A DNA stretch of 64,000 bases from an uncultured Prevotella sp. (GTDB lineage: Bacteria; Bacteroidota; Bacteroidia; Bacteroidales; Bacteroidaceae). This document shows, one piece after another, positions 53,933 to 62,219 of this stretch; within the stretch, counting starts at the first letter, position 1; each line of letters begins with the position of its first letter. A program made the translations under genes and the position numbers. Below the pieces are notes generated by a model. The model saw nothing but the letters and a program-made list of their open reading frames with translations. It was not told the DNA's origin and did no database searches. The stretch spans positions 1 through 64,000 of the forward strand of contig CAMQBR010000001.1 in NCBI GenBank assembly GCA_946999045.1, read 5' to 3'.

Positions 53933-55765
53933 TCAAGTTTCCTGCATATCGTGTAGTTTCTTGTAATATCCACTTTTTTTAATGAGTTCATCGTGTGTAC
54001 CTCGCTCCACAATACGTCCCTCGTGCAATACACATATCTCATCAGCATATTTTATGGTAGACAATCGGTGTGCAATAGCCACCGTAGTACGAGTACTCAT
54101 CAATCTTTCTAAGGCATTTTGTACTAATCGTTCGCTTTCAGTATCAAGCGCACTGGTAGCCTCATCTAATATTAAAATAGGTGGATTTTTAAGAATAGCA
54201 CGTGCAATAGATATACGCTGACGCTGTCCACCACTTAATTTGTTACCTCTATCTCCAATATTTGTATCAAACTGATGCTCAGATTCCATAATAAAATCAT
54301 AAGCATTGGCAATGCGAGCTGCACGTTCTACATCCTCTTTAGTGGCATAATCTACCCCAAAAGTTATATTGTTATAGAAGGTATCGTTAAAAAGAATAGC
54401 CTCTTGATTAACGTTTCCTATTAATTGTCGCAAACTATGAATACCTAAGTTGCGCACATTGATACCATCAATAAATACTTCACCCTCTTGAACATCATAG
54501 TAACGAGGTATCAAATCTACCAATGTAGATTTTCCACTACCACTCTGTCCTACCAAAGCAACAGTCTTTCCTTTAGGTATAACGAGGTTAATGTGGCGCA
54601 ATACCCACTGATCGTTATACTTAAATGATACATTGCGAAACTCTATTTCATTTTTAAATTCTGGTATCTGTATAGGTTTTTCTACCTCCTTAATATTTAT
54701 ATTAGTATTTAATATCTTATCAATACGCTCAATAGAAGCCAAACCTTTCATAATAGCATACCCCGCTTTAGATACTTCTTTTAGTGGATTAATTATACTA
54801 TATAGCATTACAAGATAATAAATAAAAGTAGAACCACTTAAAACCTGCTGATTAAGAACCAAAATACCACCTACCCATAGCACAATAACTATTATGAAAG
54901 TACCTAAAAATTCGCTCATAGGATGTGCAAGTTGCTGGCGTATAGTTACCTCCAGCACTGTTTTTCTATATAGATTGTTAACCTTATAAAATCGTTTTAT
55001 CATTTTACTTTCAGCACAAAACGCCTTGATAATACGCAAACCTCCTAAAGTTTCTTCTACTTGACTCATGGTATCGCTCCACAAACTTTGTGCTTTTACA
55101 CTATTTTGCTTGAGCTTTCTGCCTACTAATCCCATCAACCAACCAAAGATGGGAACAAACAGAATGGTAAAAATAGTCAACTCCCATGAGATAATTAACA
55201 AGGTAATAAAATAGGTAATGATGAGGATAGGATTTTTAAACATCATATCTATTGATGACATGATAGAGTTTTCTATCTCTTGTACATCACCACTCATACG
55301 AGCAATAATATCACCTTTGCGTTCTTCAGAGAAGAATCCAAGCGACAAATATATTACCTTACTATATAGTTTATTGCGAATATCACATACAATACCCGTA
55401 CGGATAGGCATAACCGATGCCGAAGAAAGAAAAAAAGAAACTGTTTTAAGAAAGGTCATAAACAACAAAAACAACCCTATAAGCAGTAAAGCCGTAGTTG
55501 TACCATAATCGGTTATGAGTTGTTGTACATAATAATTGGCATTATTTATCAATACAGTGGGCACGTCTTTCAGATTGTTGGGCCATGCCATTAACGTTGT
55601 AACTTGTTGTTTAGTAATCTTAAACAATATGTTAAGGATAGGAATAATAGCCGCAAACGAAAAGATATTCAATATAGCTGTAAGTATATTGAACAAAACG
55701 GATAGGAACACATAACGCTTGTATGGACCTACAAACCTTCGCAATATTTGTATAAATTGTTTCAT
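53933..55765 (-). CDS. msbA: lipid A/lipid-exporting ABC transporter, MsbA-like
   Basis: A 610-residue half-transporter: six membrane helices (about 15-330), then a nucleotide-binding domain. Walker A is GQSGSGKST (406-414), the signature is LSGGQ (510-514), and Walker B is LILDEATS (531-538). The match to MsbA and the lipid A genes that follow support a role in flipping lipid A-core across the inner membrane, but other lipid exporters of the family look similar. It heads the six-gene operon and has a -7 box at 55840. Confidence 0.88.
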   Translation of the reverse strand: MKQFIQILRRFVGPYKRYVFLSVLFNILTAILNIFSFAAIIPILNILFKITKQQVTTLMAWPNNLKDVPTVLINNANYYVQQLITDYGTTTALLLIGLFLLFMTFLKTVSFFLSSASVMPIRTGIVCDIRNKLYSKVIYLSLGFFSEERKGDIIARMSGDVQEIENSIMSSIDMMFKNPILIITYFITLLIISWELTIFTILFVPIFGWLMGLVGRKLKQNSVKAQSLWSDTMSQVEETLGGLRIIKAFCAESKMIKRFYKVNNLYRKTVLEVTIRQQLAHPMSEFLGTFIIVIVLWVGGILVLNQQVLSGSTFIYYLVMLYSIINPLKEVSKAGYAIMKGLASIERIDKILNTNINIKEVEKPIQIPEFKNEIEFRNVSFKYNDQWVLRHINLVIPKGKTVALVGQSGSGKSTLVDLIPRYYDVQEGEVFIDGINVRNLGIHSLRQLIGNVNQEAILFNDTFYNNITFGVDYATKEDVERAARIANAYDFIMESEHQFDTNIGDRGNKLSGGQRQRISIARAILKNPPILILDEATSALDTESERLVQNALERLMSTRTTVAIAHRLSTIKYADEICVLHEGRIVERGTHDELIKKSGYYKKLHDMQET

Positions 55766-55839
55766 CTTGTAATATCAAGTTCTCATCTACCAAACATCTA
55801 TGCTAAAATAAGCAATAATAGGATGATAATATTATTTTG

Positions 55840-55847
55840 CAAAGATA
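55840..55847 (-). promoter_or_regulatory. -7 box for the msbA/LPS operon
   Basis: The minus strand reads TATCTTTG (TAnnTTTG), 75 bp before the msbA ATG. Confidence 0.55.
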
Positions 55848-55929
55848 ATTAATTTTGTTTGATTTCAAAAATTACTCTTTATTATGACTATCATAGCATA
55901 ATCTGTGGTTAACTATCCAATTGTAATTA

Positions 55930-56042
55930 GGGTGTTTCTATCAATTAGCTTTGACAAATTGACCTCAAAAAGAGCCCACAAGATGACAAAACGTAAAAAG
56001 ACTGACATAAAAACTTTACGGTGGTAATTTATAAAACCGCCC
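55930..56042 (-). mobile_element. MITE-like element, copy 11 (113 bp, GGGCGG subfamily)
   Basis: GGGTGTTTCTATCAATTAGC and GGTAATTTATAAAACCGCCC are the ends, flanked by ATTA on both sides (55926-55929 and 56043-56046). The interior is reduced to the two subterminal regions. It lies between the divergent msbA and manC genes. Confidence 0.88.
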
Positions 56043-56140
56043 ATTATAAATTAAAAATGGTATAATTTATTATAAAATAATTGGAAATATAGTTTTTAAT
56101 ATATATCTTCGTTCTTATATTAACCATTCATATTATTATC

Positions 56141-57223
56141 ATGGTAGAAAACAACTATTGCATTATACTTGCAGGTGGAAAGGGTAAACGTTTGTGGCCC
56201 TGCAGCAGAGAGGAAAAACCAAAACAATTTATCGACTTCTTTGGAACTAAACAAACCTTACTTCAACAAACATACAAAAGAATGTTAAAGGTAGTTCCTA
56301 AAGAAAATATTCTCATAAGTACTAATAAAACATACTTAAAATGGGTGAAAGAGCAATTACCATCGGTTTCAGAAGATAGCATATTAGCCGAACCTATACA
56401 CCGAAACACAGCTCCAAGTGTAGCATGGGCTGCACATCGCATATTAAAATTTAATGCCAATGCCAATTTATTAGTAGCACCGTCCGATCAAATTATTTTT
56501 AATGAAGAGGCATTTATAAAAGATATTCAGAAAGGATTTAGATTTGTTAAACAAAAAGAAGGATTGCTTACCTTAGGTATAAAACCTACCCGCCCCGAAC
56601 CTGGATATGGATATATACAATTAGGTGAACCTTTAGGTAATGATTTGTATAGCGTACAATCATTTACCGAAAAACCAGAAAGATATTTTGCCACCATGTT
56701 TGTTAAAAGTGGAGAATTTTATTGGAACACAGGTATGTTTATATCAAACATTGCATTTTTATCACATTGTATTAATAAGTTTTTGCCGTTTGTATTGGGT
56801 AACCTTGATACAATGAACCCTCATTGGACTATTGAAGAAGAAAATCAATTTATTAATGACAACTATCCTCTCTATCCTAATCTATCAGTTGATTACGGTG
56901 TACTAGAAAAATCAGAACACGTATACGTAATGAAATGTAGCTTTGGTTGGGCAGATATTGGTACATGGCATAGCATTTACGAGGCTATGCAGAAAAGTGA
57001 AAATGATAATGTAGTAATAGATAGTGATGTTATTTTAGAAGAAAGTCATAATAATGTAATTAAACTTCCTAAAGGTAAACTTGGCATCATTAACGGACTC
57101 GATGGATATATCATTGCCGAACATGGTAACGTACTGCTTATTTGTAAAAAAGAAGATTCATCCGCATTAGTTAGAAAATATGTAAACAAAGCTCAGATAA
57201 AAAAAGGAATTGATTTTATATAA
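56141..57223 (+). CDS. manC: mannose-1-phosphate guanylyltransferase
   Basis: A 360-residue nucleotidyltransferase with the signature GGKGKRLWPCSREEKPKQF (12-30). It has QPGYGYIQLGE-like PEPGYGYIQLGE near 151 and FWNTGMF-type FYWNTGMF near 210. It makes GDP-mannose from mannose-1-phosphate and GTP. It is the short form without a C-terminal phosphomannose isomerase domain. It has a manno-sugar role consistent with the GT4 and GT-C enzymes nearby. MITE copy 12 begins 3 bp after the stop. Confidence 0.93.
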   Translation: MVENNYCIILAGGKGKRLWPCSREEKPKQFIDFFGTKQTLLQQTYKRMLKVVPKENILISTNKTYLKWVKEQLPSVSEDSILAEPIHRNTAPSVAWAAHRILKFNANANLLVAPSDQIIFNEEAFIKDIQKGFRFVKQKEGLLTLGIKPTRPEPGYGYIQLGEPLGNDLYSVQSFTEKPERYFATMFVKSGEFYWNTGMFISNIAFLSHCINKFLPFVLGNLDTMNPHWTIEEENQFINDNYPLYPNLSVDYGVLEKSEHVYVMKCSFGWADIGTWHSIYEAMQKSENDNVVIDSDVILEESHNNVIKLPKGKLGIINGLDGYIIAEHGNVLLICKKEDSSALVRKYVNKAQIKKGIDFI

Positions 57224-57226
57224 TAA

Positions 57227-57412
57227 GGCAGGTTCTATAAATTATCACCATATATAGTTAGTAAATTTTACGAAATACGTTTTGTTTCCTTTTGGCTTCT
57301 TTTTATAGAAAATAGGCTACAAATCAGATAAACTTAATTGTATTCGGTCTACACTTTTTTCGATTCAAAAATAAATTAAAAAATCTAACAAGGCTAATTT
57401 ATAGAACCAACC
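57227..57412 (+). mobile_element. MITE-like element, copy 12 (GGCTGG-type, internal deletion)
   Basis: GGCAGGTTCTATAAATTATC and GCTAATTTATAGAACCAACC are the ends, flanked by ATAA (57223-57226 and 57413-57416). The left duplication shares its first A with the manC stop codon. The central palindrome is absent. Confidence 0.9.
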
Positions 57413-57537
57413 ATAACATCTAAAAAAAAACTTGTACATATTTTTAACACAGATAAAACATAATCACACTAAACATTAGGTTGCATTTTTTATCTGTGGT
57501 TAGGTAATTTTGAAAAACTACACTCCCACTTATTTAT

Positions 57538-57857
57538 TTATCAACAAAAAGTGTAGATAACTATGTTTATAACCTCTGTATAACTCACAATTTACTAACA
57601 CTACCTTAAATTAACCAAACAAGAAGTAGATATCCACATAGTTATCACAGCTATTTACCTATAATATCCACAGTTTTTCAACGAAAAAAAATATCAACTT
57701 ATTAACAATACCCGTATAACTCGCTCTTTGTTGATAACTATTATAAGTAACAGATACACAACAAAAAGATATTATTCCAATAGGTGTATAATAGAAAACA
57801 TAAATTTAATAACTAAATAGAGAAATATTTAGATAAAAATTTATCAACATATCCACA
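57538..57857. other. candidate replication-origin-like region (DnaA-box-like cluster)
   Basis: Six 9-mers, each one mismatch from the DnaA box TTATCCACA, lie within 320 bp. TTATCAACA occurs at 57538, 57841 and, reversed, 57729. ATATCCACA occurs at 57630, 57664 and 57849. TTATCACA (57642) and AGATACACA (57752) are weaker. The flanks are very AT-rich and could unwind. TTATCAACA also occurs elsewhere by chance (3737), and neighbouring gene directions do not clearly switch, so this is only a candidate. Confidence 0.3.
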
Positions 57858-58069
57858 CTATATCATCCCTCTATTGTTTTATCTCTTTTAAATTTTAAAA
57901 AGAGTAAATATATAAATAGAGTGTTGAAAAGAAGAAGAAGAATAATATTGGACATACACTTCTATTTATTGAATTTTTTTTAAGAAATAGTAGGTATTAT
58001 GTTGCAACTGCTAACATTAATGAGATTACTTTTAAGTGAGCCACTCCATTTTATAAGGATACCTACCTA

Positions 58070-58088
58070 TCAAATTATAGAACCGCCC
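58070..58088 (+). mobile_element. MITE-like terminal fragment (copy 13)
   Basis: TCAAATTATAGAACCGCCC matches the right end of the GGGCGG subfamily. No left end or target duplication is found, so it is a remnant, about 100 bp from intact copy 14. Confidence 0.5.
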
Positions 58089-58175
58089 TATGTAAAGAAT
58101 GATAATAGATATATTTTTATTAGTTTCTTCAAAAAAAATATTCCTAAAAAATATATATACTTAGATAAATATATT

Positions 58176-58183
58176 TATATTTG
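58176..58183 (+). promoter_or_regulatory. -7 box immediately before MITE copy 14
   Basis: TATATTTG (TAnnTTTG). Its predicted transcription start falls at about 58190, the first base of the MITE, so a transcript toward the gene at 58415 would carry the element in its leader. Confidence 0.5.
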
Positions 58184-58189
58184 TATAAA

Positions 58190-58381
58190 GGGCGGTTCTA
58201 TAGATTAGCTTTGACAGATTGTGAGACTATTTTTGAGGTCAATTTGTTTGTAAGCGAAGGAGTATAGCGAGCTATACTCCTGAACGAACAAGCAAATTGA
58301 ACCAAAAAGAGTCCACAAGATGATAAAACGTAAATAGACTGGCATAAAAAAACTTTACGGTGGTAATTTATAGAACCGCCC
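58190..58381 (-). mobile_element. MITE-like element, copy 14 (GGGCGG subfamily)
   Basis: GGGCGGTTCTATAGATTAGC and GGTAATTTATAGAACCGCCC are the ends, flanked by TAAA (58186-58189 and 58382-58385). The central palindrome has 10-bp arms, GGAGTATAGC-GA-GCTATACTCC (58259-58280). It is the reverse orientation of copy 8 and closely similar to it. Confidence 0.93.
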
Positions 58382-58414
58382 TAAAATAATTTCAACTCAT
58401 TTATTTATTAGTTT

Positions 58415-59578
58415 ATGAAATATATATATAGTAAACTTCAAACTGTTATGTTAGAGAAAAATATTCTCTTTATTCTTTATTTTTTGATTAATTTACTATT
58501 CATTATAAAATATGGCTCACGAGTAACTAACATTCCTATTCTTTTTATTGTTATCATAAGTTACTTTTTTATTGTATATATAACTTTGAAGATATGCCAA
58601 CGAATAAAAAATGTTAATAGTTTATGTTTATTATTTTTTGTTTGTATATTTTTATTTTTATGGATATTAGGGCAATATAGTATAGATCCTATGAGTATAA
58701 AAGTAGATAGGTGGTCAGCTATTCATAATTTTATAAATTATTTTTTAGATGGTAAATATCCCTATTTAGCTCAAACTCATTTAGGAGGTTATGGTTCTCC
58801 ATTTCCTATTTGGCAAATATTTCATATTCCGTTTTATTTATTAGGGAATGTAGGATTGTCTATTTTTGCTATTTTTTCTTATTTTATTTATGTACAAAAA
58901 AGAATTTTAGGTAATCAATACGCATTAATTGTTTTATTTCTTTTTGTTCTTTCACCTGCTTTTTTATATGAAATTTTGGTAAGAAGTGATTTAGTAACAA
59001 ATTTTCTTCTATTGAGCTCTTTTCTACAAATAGTTCTATATAAAGGTAAAAATTTACAGAACTCTTTTTATAGTATTGCTATTTTATGTGGATTATTTTT
59101 AAGTACTCGCTTAAGTATAGCGATAGCTTGTATTATCTTCTTTTTTCCTTCGTATTTACAATTATCTATAAAAAGAAAGATATTGTTTCCTCTATTGGTG
59201 ATAATTATTTTTTCTTTTACATTTCTACCATTTATTATTTGGAATATGGATGAATTATTTTTCTTTAAATATAATCCTTTTATATTACAAACAAGACAAG
59301 GTAGTATACTTGATGTTCTATTTATTTGCTTAATAATATGTTATATAGTTATTAGATTAAAGGGTGATTATTTAAAAACTTTCTGTAATATAGCATATGC
59401 CTATATTTTGTTTATAGCTTTTGTAGCTATCCATCTTATAATTTCAGTTCAAAGTTATGATGTATTCTTAACGTCTTTATTTGATATAACCTATTTTGAT
59501 ATGTCGTTACCATTTTTAATATGTTCTTTGGGTATATATTTAGTAAAGAGAAGAATTAATAGCAAAAATATAAAATAA
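58415..59578 (+). CDS. polytopic membrane protein, GT-C glycosyltransferase-like, very AT-rich
   Basis: A 387-residue protein with about ten hydrophobic segments and one notable loop, SAIHNFINYFLDGKYPYLAQ followed by a Gly-rich GGYGSPFP (about 105-135). That resembles the periplasmic loop of GT-C enzymes with DUF2029-like architecture. I do not recognise the family with confidence. Its codons are clearly more AT-rich (Ile, Phe, Leu, Lys, Tyr) than neighbouring genes, which suggests recent acquisition. It has no operon partner. The predicted leader contains MITE copy 14. Confidence 0.65.
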   Translation: MKYIYSKLQTVMLEKNILFILYFLINLLFIIKYGSRVTNIPILFIVIISYFFIVYITLKICQRIKNVNSLCLLFFVCIFLFLWILGQYSIDPMSIKVDRWSAIHNFINYFLDGKYPYLAQTHLGGYGSPFPIWQIFHIPFYLLGNVGLSIFAIFSYFIYVQKRILGNQYALIVLFLFVLSPAFLYEILVRSDLVTNFLLLSSFLQIVLYKGKNLQNSFYSIAILCGLFLSTRLSIAIACIIFFFPSYLQLSIKRKILFPLLVIIIFSFTFLPFIIWNMDELFFFKYNPFILQTRQGSILDVLFICLIICYIVIRLKGDYLKTFCNIAYAYILFIAFVAIHLIISVQSYDVFLTSLFDITYFDMSLPFLICSLGIYLVKRRINSKNIK

Positions 59579-59606
59579 GCCCTGTATTTTATACTGGTAT
59601 TATCTT

Positions 59607-61613
59607 CTACCTAATGATTGCTATTTTACATATAGTTCCTTTATCTCCATTATTGTCAGCAGTTTGTACCATATATATGCCTGAAGCTACACGATTACCA
59701 TTTAGGTCTTTTCCATCCCATATAAATATACCTCCATTACTTCTTCCTGTTGAAACTAATATTCCGTTACTGGTAACTATTTTAATATCGGAGTTGAATG
59801 ATAACCCTGTAATTGTTATTAGTCCATTATAATTAGGATCAACAGGATTAGGATAGGCATATACTGTCTCTTTCGTCATTTCTTTTTGTGCTAAATTTGC
59901 ATCTGATAAGTATGAGCAGAGTCCTTTATCTGTACCAAAAAATACTTCTCCTGTTGTATTATTTATTGCAATAGATTCTATATTATTTGAAAGAAGCGGA
60001 CTATTAGCTTTAGTAAAATGTTTAATCTCTTTTGTATAATCAGAACTTATAAGATATACTCCATTACCTAATGTTCCGAACCACAAACGATTAGCACCAT
60101 CAATAGCCATAGAATAGATATGAACTCCGTTCAATAAATAATCTGCTAAGTTTGTTCCATCGTTCCTATTAATCTTAATTTGTTCTAATTTTACATTATC
60201 ATTTTGAGAAATTTGAGAGGCTTTTAATAAAAGAGGACCAGTGTTTGTTCCTATCCATATATTATGTTCTAAGTCTTCTGCAATACATTCAACTCTATTT
60301 ACTTCTATTACATCATTATCTGTATTGATAAATTTTTTGTATGATTTTAATAATTTTATTGATGGTTGATAACAGAAAAAAGAAGGAATAACCCAGTGTC
60401 GGTTAACAAACCACATCATAGAACGGCTATCGAACATTAGTCCTTGCATAGCTCCTAAACTTTGCTTATTTTTATTTAATAATGCTGTTGTATGGTGCGA
60501 TATCCATTTGCCTTCTTTAGTAAGTTCTATTATGGATTGTGAAGAAGCCATACTGTTAAGTAGCCATAAATTTCCGTCTTTGTCAAATTTGATAGATTCT
60601 ATGACGGTATATATATTATTATTGCCTAATGCTGATTGTAGCGGACTATTATCAATATTATAGTGTTTTACTAATTTTTTATTTTTAAATTCATAAAGTC
60701 CTGTTCTTCCACTGACAAAAATATGTGTATTATCGTTTGGATCTACATCAATTGATAGATTGTCTATATTTTGATGTCCTATTTTTTTTTCTAAATTGTC
60801 ATCATAGATAATCCATTTATTATTTGTGTCTAATATTTGCGCTGTTCCTAAACGTGCATCATCACCATCTGGCCCATATCCTCCACTTGTTGAATACAGT
60901 ATATTGTTAATAACCTTAATACTCCCAAAGTAATTGTATTTTGGCCCTTCTGGGCGATATTTTTCGGCTTCTTTCTTTAGCTTTTCATCTAAAGGTTGTT
61001 TTTTTGGAGTAAATGCTCCTACATATTTCCAGTTGTTTTTATCTAATAAATTACTGCTGAGTGCAGCTGAATATTTGCCATGAGATGATGACTCGGCAAT
61101 AATTTTTCCATTGTTTATGTGCGACCAGTTAACCTTAAACCCTAACTGGTAGGTGTCGCTAATCTCTGCTTTTCGCACATTGAGCTTAATGATACCAAAG
61201 TTAGTGGATAAATAAGCATAAATACCATCAATATCAACAGCATAAACAGTTTTCTCTTGGTTGATATCCTTGGTATAAAAGTCGGATATATTAACTATGT
61301 TGCCATGAAGATTTAACAAATCAATATTACCATTTTTGTAGACGATAACCAGGCGTTTTACCGCCTTGTTATAAGCAATATGCGCAATATCCACATCGTT
61401 CAGTACAGTTGTTTTGTCGTATGTTTGTACGCTATTGTCGTTTTTATGATATGAAAAAAGTGCGCCCGATGCCAATACAAATATTGTGTTGCCAGCAGGT
61501 TGTATTTCTGTTATCTCGTAATAAGAAGGATACATTTTCCATGTTTCCACTTGTGCTATACCCGATAAATAACATACCATATATATTAATAAGGTGAGAA
61601 ATACTTTTTTCAT
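59607..61613 (-). CDS. porZ: PorZ, type IX secretion system beta-propeller protein
   Basis: A 668-residue secreted protein from the Met in MKKVFLTLLIYMVCYLSGIA (signal peptide). Repeated propeller motifs such as DKDGNLWLLNSMAS, DLEHNIWIGTNTGPLL and DGANRLWFGTLGNGVY are of the two-component-regulator type. It ends in a type IX sorting domain with AYPNPVDP and GKDLNGNRVASGIYMV. That domain order matches P. gingivalis PorZ, which binds anionic LPS and delivers it to the attachment complex. It implies a type IX system elsewhere in the genome. The stop-to-start gap from rdgB is 15 bp. Confidence 0.85.
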   Translation of the reverse strand: MKKVFLTLLIYMVCYLSGIAQVETWKMYPSYYEITEIQPAGNTIFVLASGALFSYHKNDNSVQTYDKTTVLNDVDIAHIAYNKAVKRLVIVYKNGNIDLLNLHGNIVNISDFYTKDINQEKTVYAVDIDGIYAYLSTNFGIIKLNVRKAEISDTYQLGFKVNWSHINNGKIIAESSSHGKYSAALSSNLLDKNNWKYVGAFTPKKQPLDEKLKKEAEKYRPEGPKYNYFGSIKVINNILYSTSGGYGPDGDDARLGTAQILDTNNKWIIYDDNLEKKIGHQNIDNLSIDVDPNDNTHIFVSGRTGLYEFKNKKLVKHYNIDNSPLQSALGNNNIYTVIESIKFDKDGNLWLLNSMASSQSIIELTKEGKWISHHTTALLNKNKQSLGAMQGLMFDSRSMMWFVNRHWVIPSFFCYQPSIKLLKSYKKFINTDNDVIEVNRVECIAEDLEHNIWIGTNTGPLLLKASQISQNDNVKLEQIKINRNDGTNLADYLLNGVHIYSMAIDGANRLWFGTLGNGVYLISSDYTKEIKHFTKANSPLLSNNIESIAINNTTGEVFFGTDKGLCSYLSDANLAQKEMTKETVYAYPNPVDPNYNGLITITGLSFNSDIKIVTSNGILVSTGRSNGGIFIWDGKDLNGNRVASGIYMVQTADNNGDKGTICKIAIIR

Positions 61614-61628
61614 ATCATACCACAACGT

Positions 61629-62219
61629 TTAATGCTTGGAAGATTTTTGCTTAAAGAACGCAGCCAATTTAGCTACTGCTTGTGCCCGATGTGATATTTT
61701 GTTCTTTATATCCATGCCTAATTGTGCAAAACTCTCTTTATATCCATCGGGTATAAAGAGAGGGTCGTAGCCAAACCCCTCATTTCCATGCTTCTCTTCG
61801 CTGATTGTTCCGTTGATTTTGCCTTCAAATAAATAAGTTTCTTTACCTTGTAATAAAGCAATTACAGTGCGGAAACAAGCCTTTCTGTTTTTTTTCCCAT
61901 GCAGTTCACGCAAAAGTTTTTGCATATTAGCTTCGCTGTCGTGGTCTTTTCCGTCAGCATATCGTGCACTATGTACTCCTGGTCTGTTGTTTAAAGCTTC
62001 TACTTCCAAGCCTGTATCATCGGCAAAACAATCTAAATGATAGTGTACTTTTACGTAGTTAGCCTTTTGAAGAGCGTTTTCTTTAAGTGTAGTCCCTGTC
62101 TCTGGAATATCTTCATGACAGCCAATATCCTGTAAAGAAACAATTTCTATTTGTTCTCCCAAGATATTTCTTATTTCCTGCAACTTATTTTTGTTGTTCG
62201 TTGCAAATACTATCTTCAT
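61629..62219 (-). CDS. rdgB: RdgB/HAM1 family non-canonical purine NTP pyrophosphatase
   Basis: A 196-residue enzyme with the family's opening FATNNKNKLQEIRNIL (about 4-19), the central FADDTGLEVEALNNRPGVHS, and EGFGYDPLFIPDG near the C terminus with SHRAQAV. It hydrolyses dITP, XTP and similar nucleotides to keep them out of DNA and RNA. Its start lies 35 bp inside the end of the yitT-like gene, an overlap that couples them. A later start is unlikely because the N-terminal motif is conserved. Confidence 0.95.
   Translation of the reverse strand: MKIVFATNNKNKLQEIRNILGEQIEIVSLQDIGCHEDIPETGTTLKENALQKANYVKVHYHLDCFADDTGLEVEALNNRPGVHSARYADGKDHDSEANMQKLLRELHGKKNRKACFRTVIALLQGKETYLFEGKINGTISEEKHGNEGFGYDPLFIPDGYKESFAQLGMDIKNKISHRAQAVAKLAAFFKQKSSKH

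Larger units (their letters stand above)
57413..58189. other. gene-poor AT-rich region with DnaA-box-like 9-mers
   Basis: No convincing gene is present; a 69-codon frame at 57999-58208 runs into a MITE and has no recognisable features. A second copy of the CACAGATAAA repeat lies at about 57449. The candidate origin signals and the MITE fragment near 58088 are listed separately. Confidence 0.6.

Noticed and set aside
57999..58208. 69-codon ORF in the gene-poor region
   Set aside because: It reads across a MITE fragment and into MITE copy 14; no recognisable protein features.
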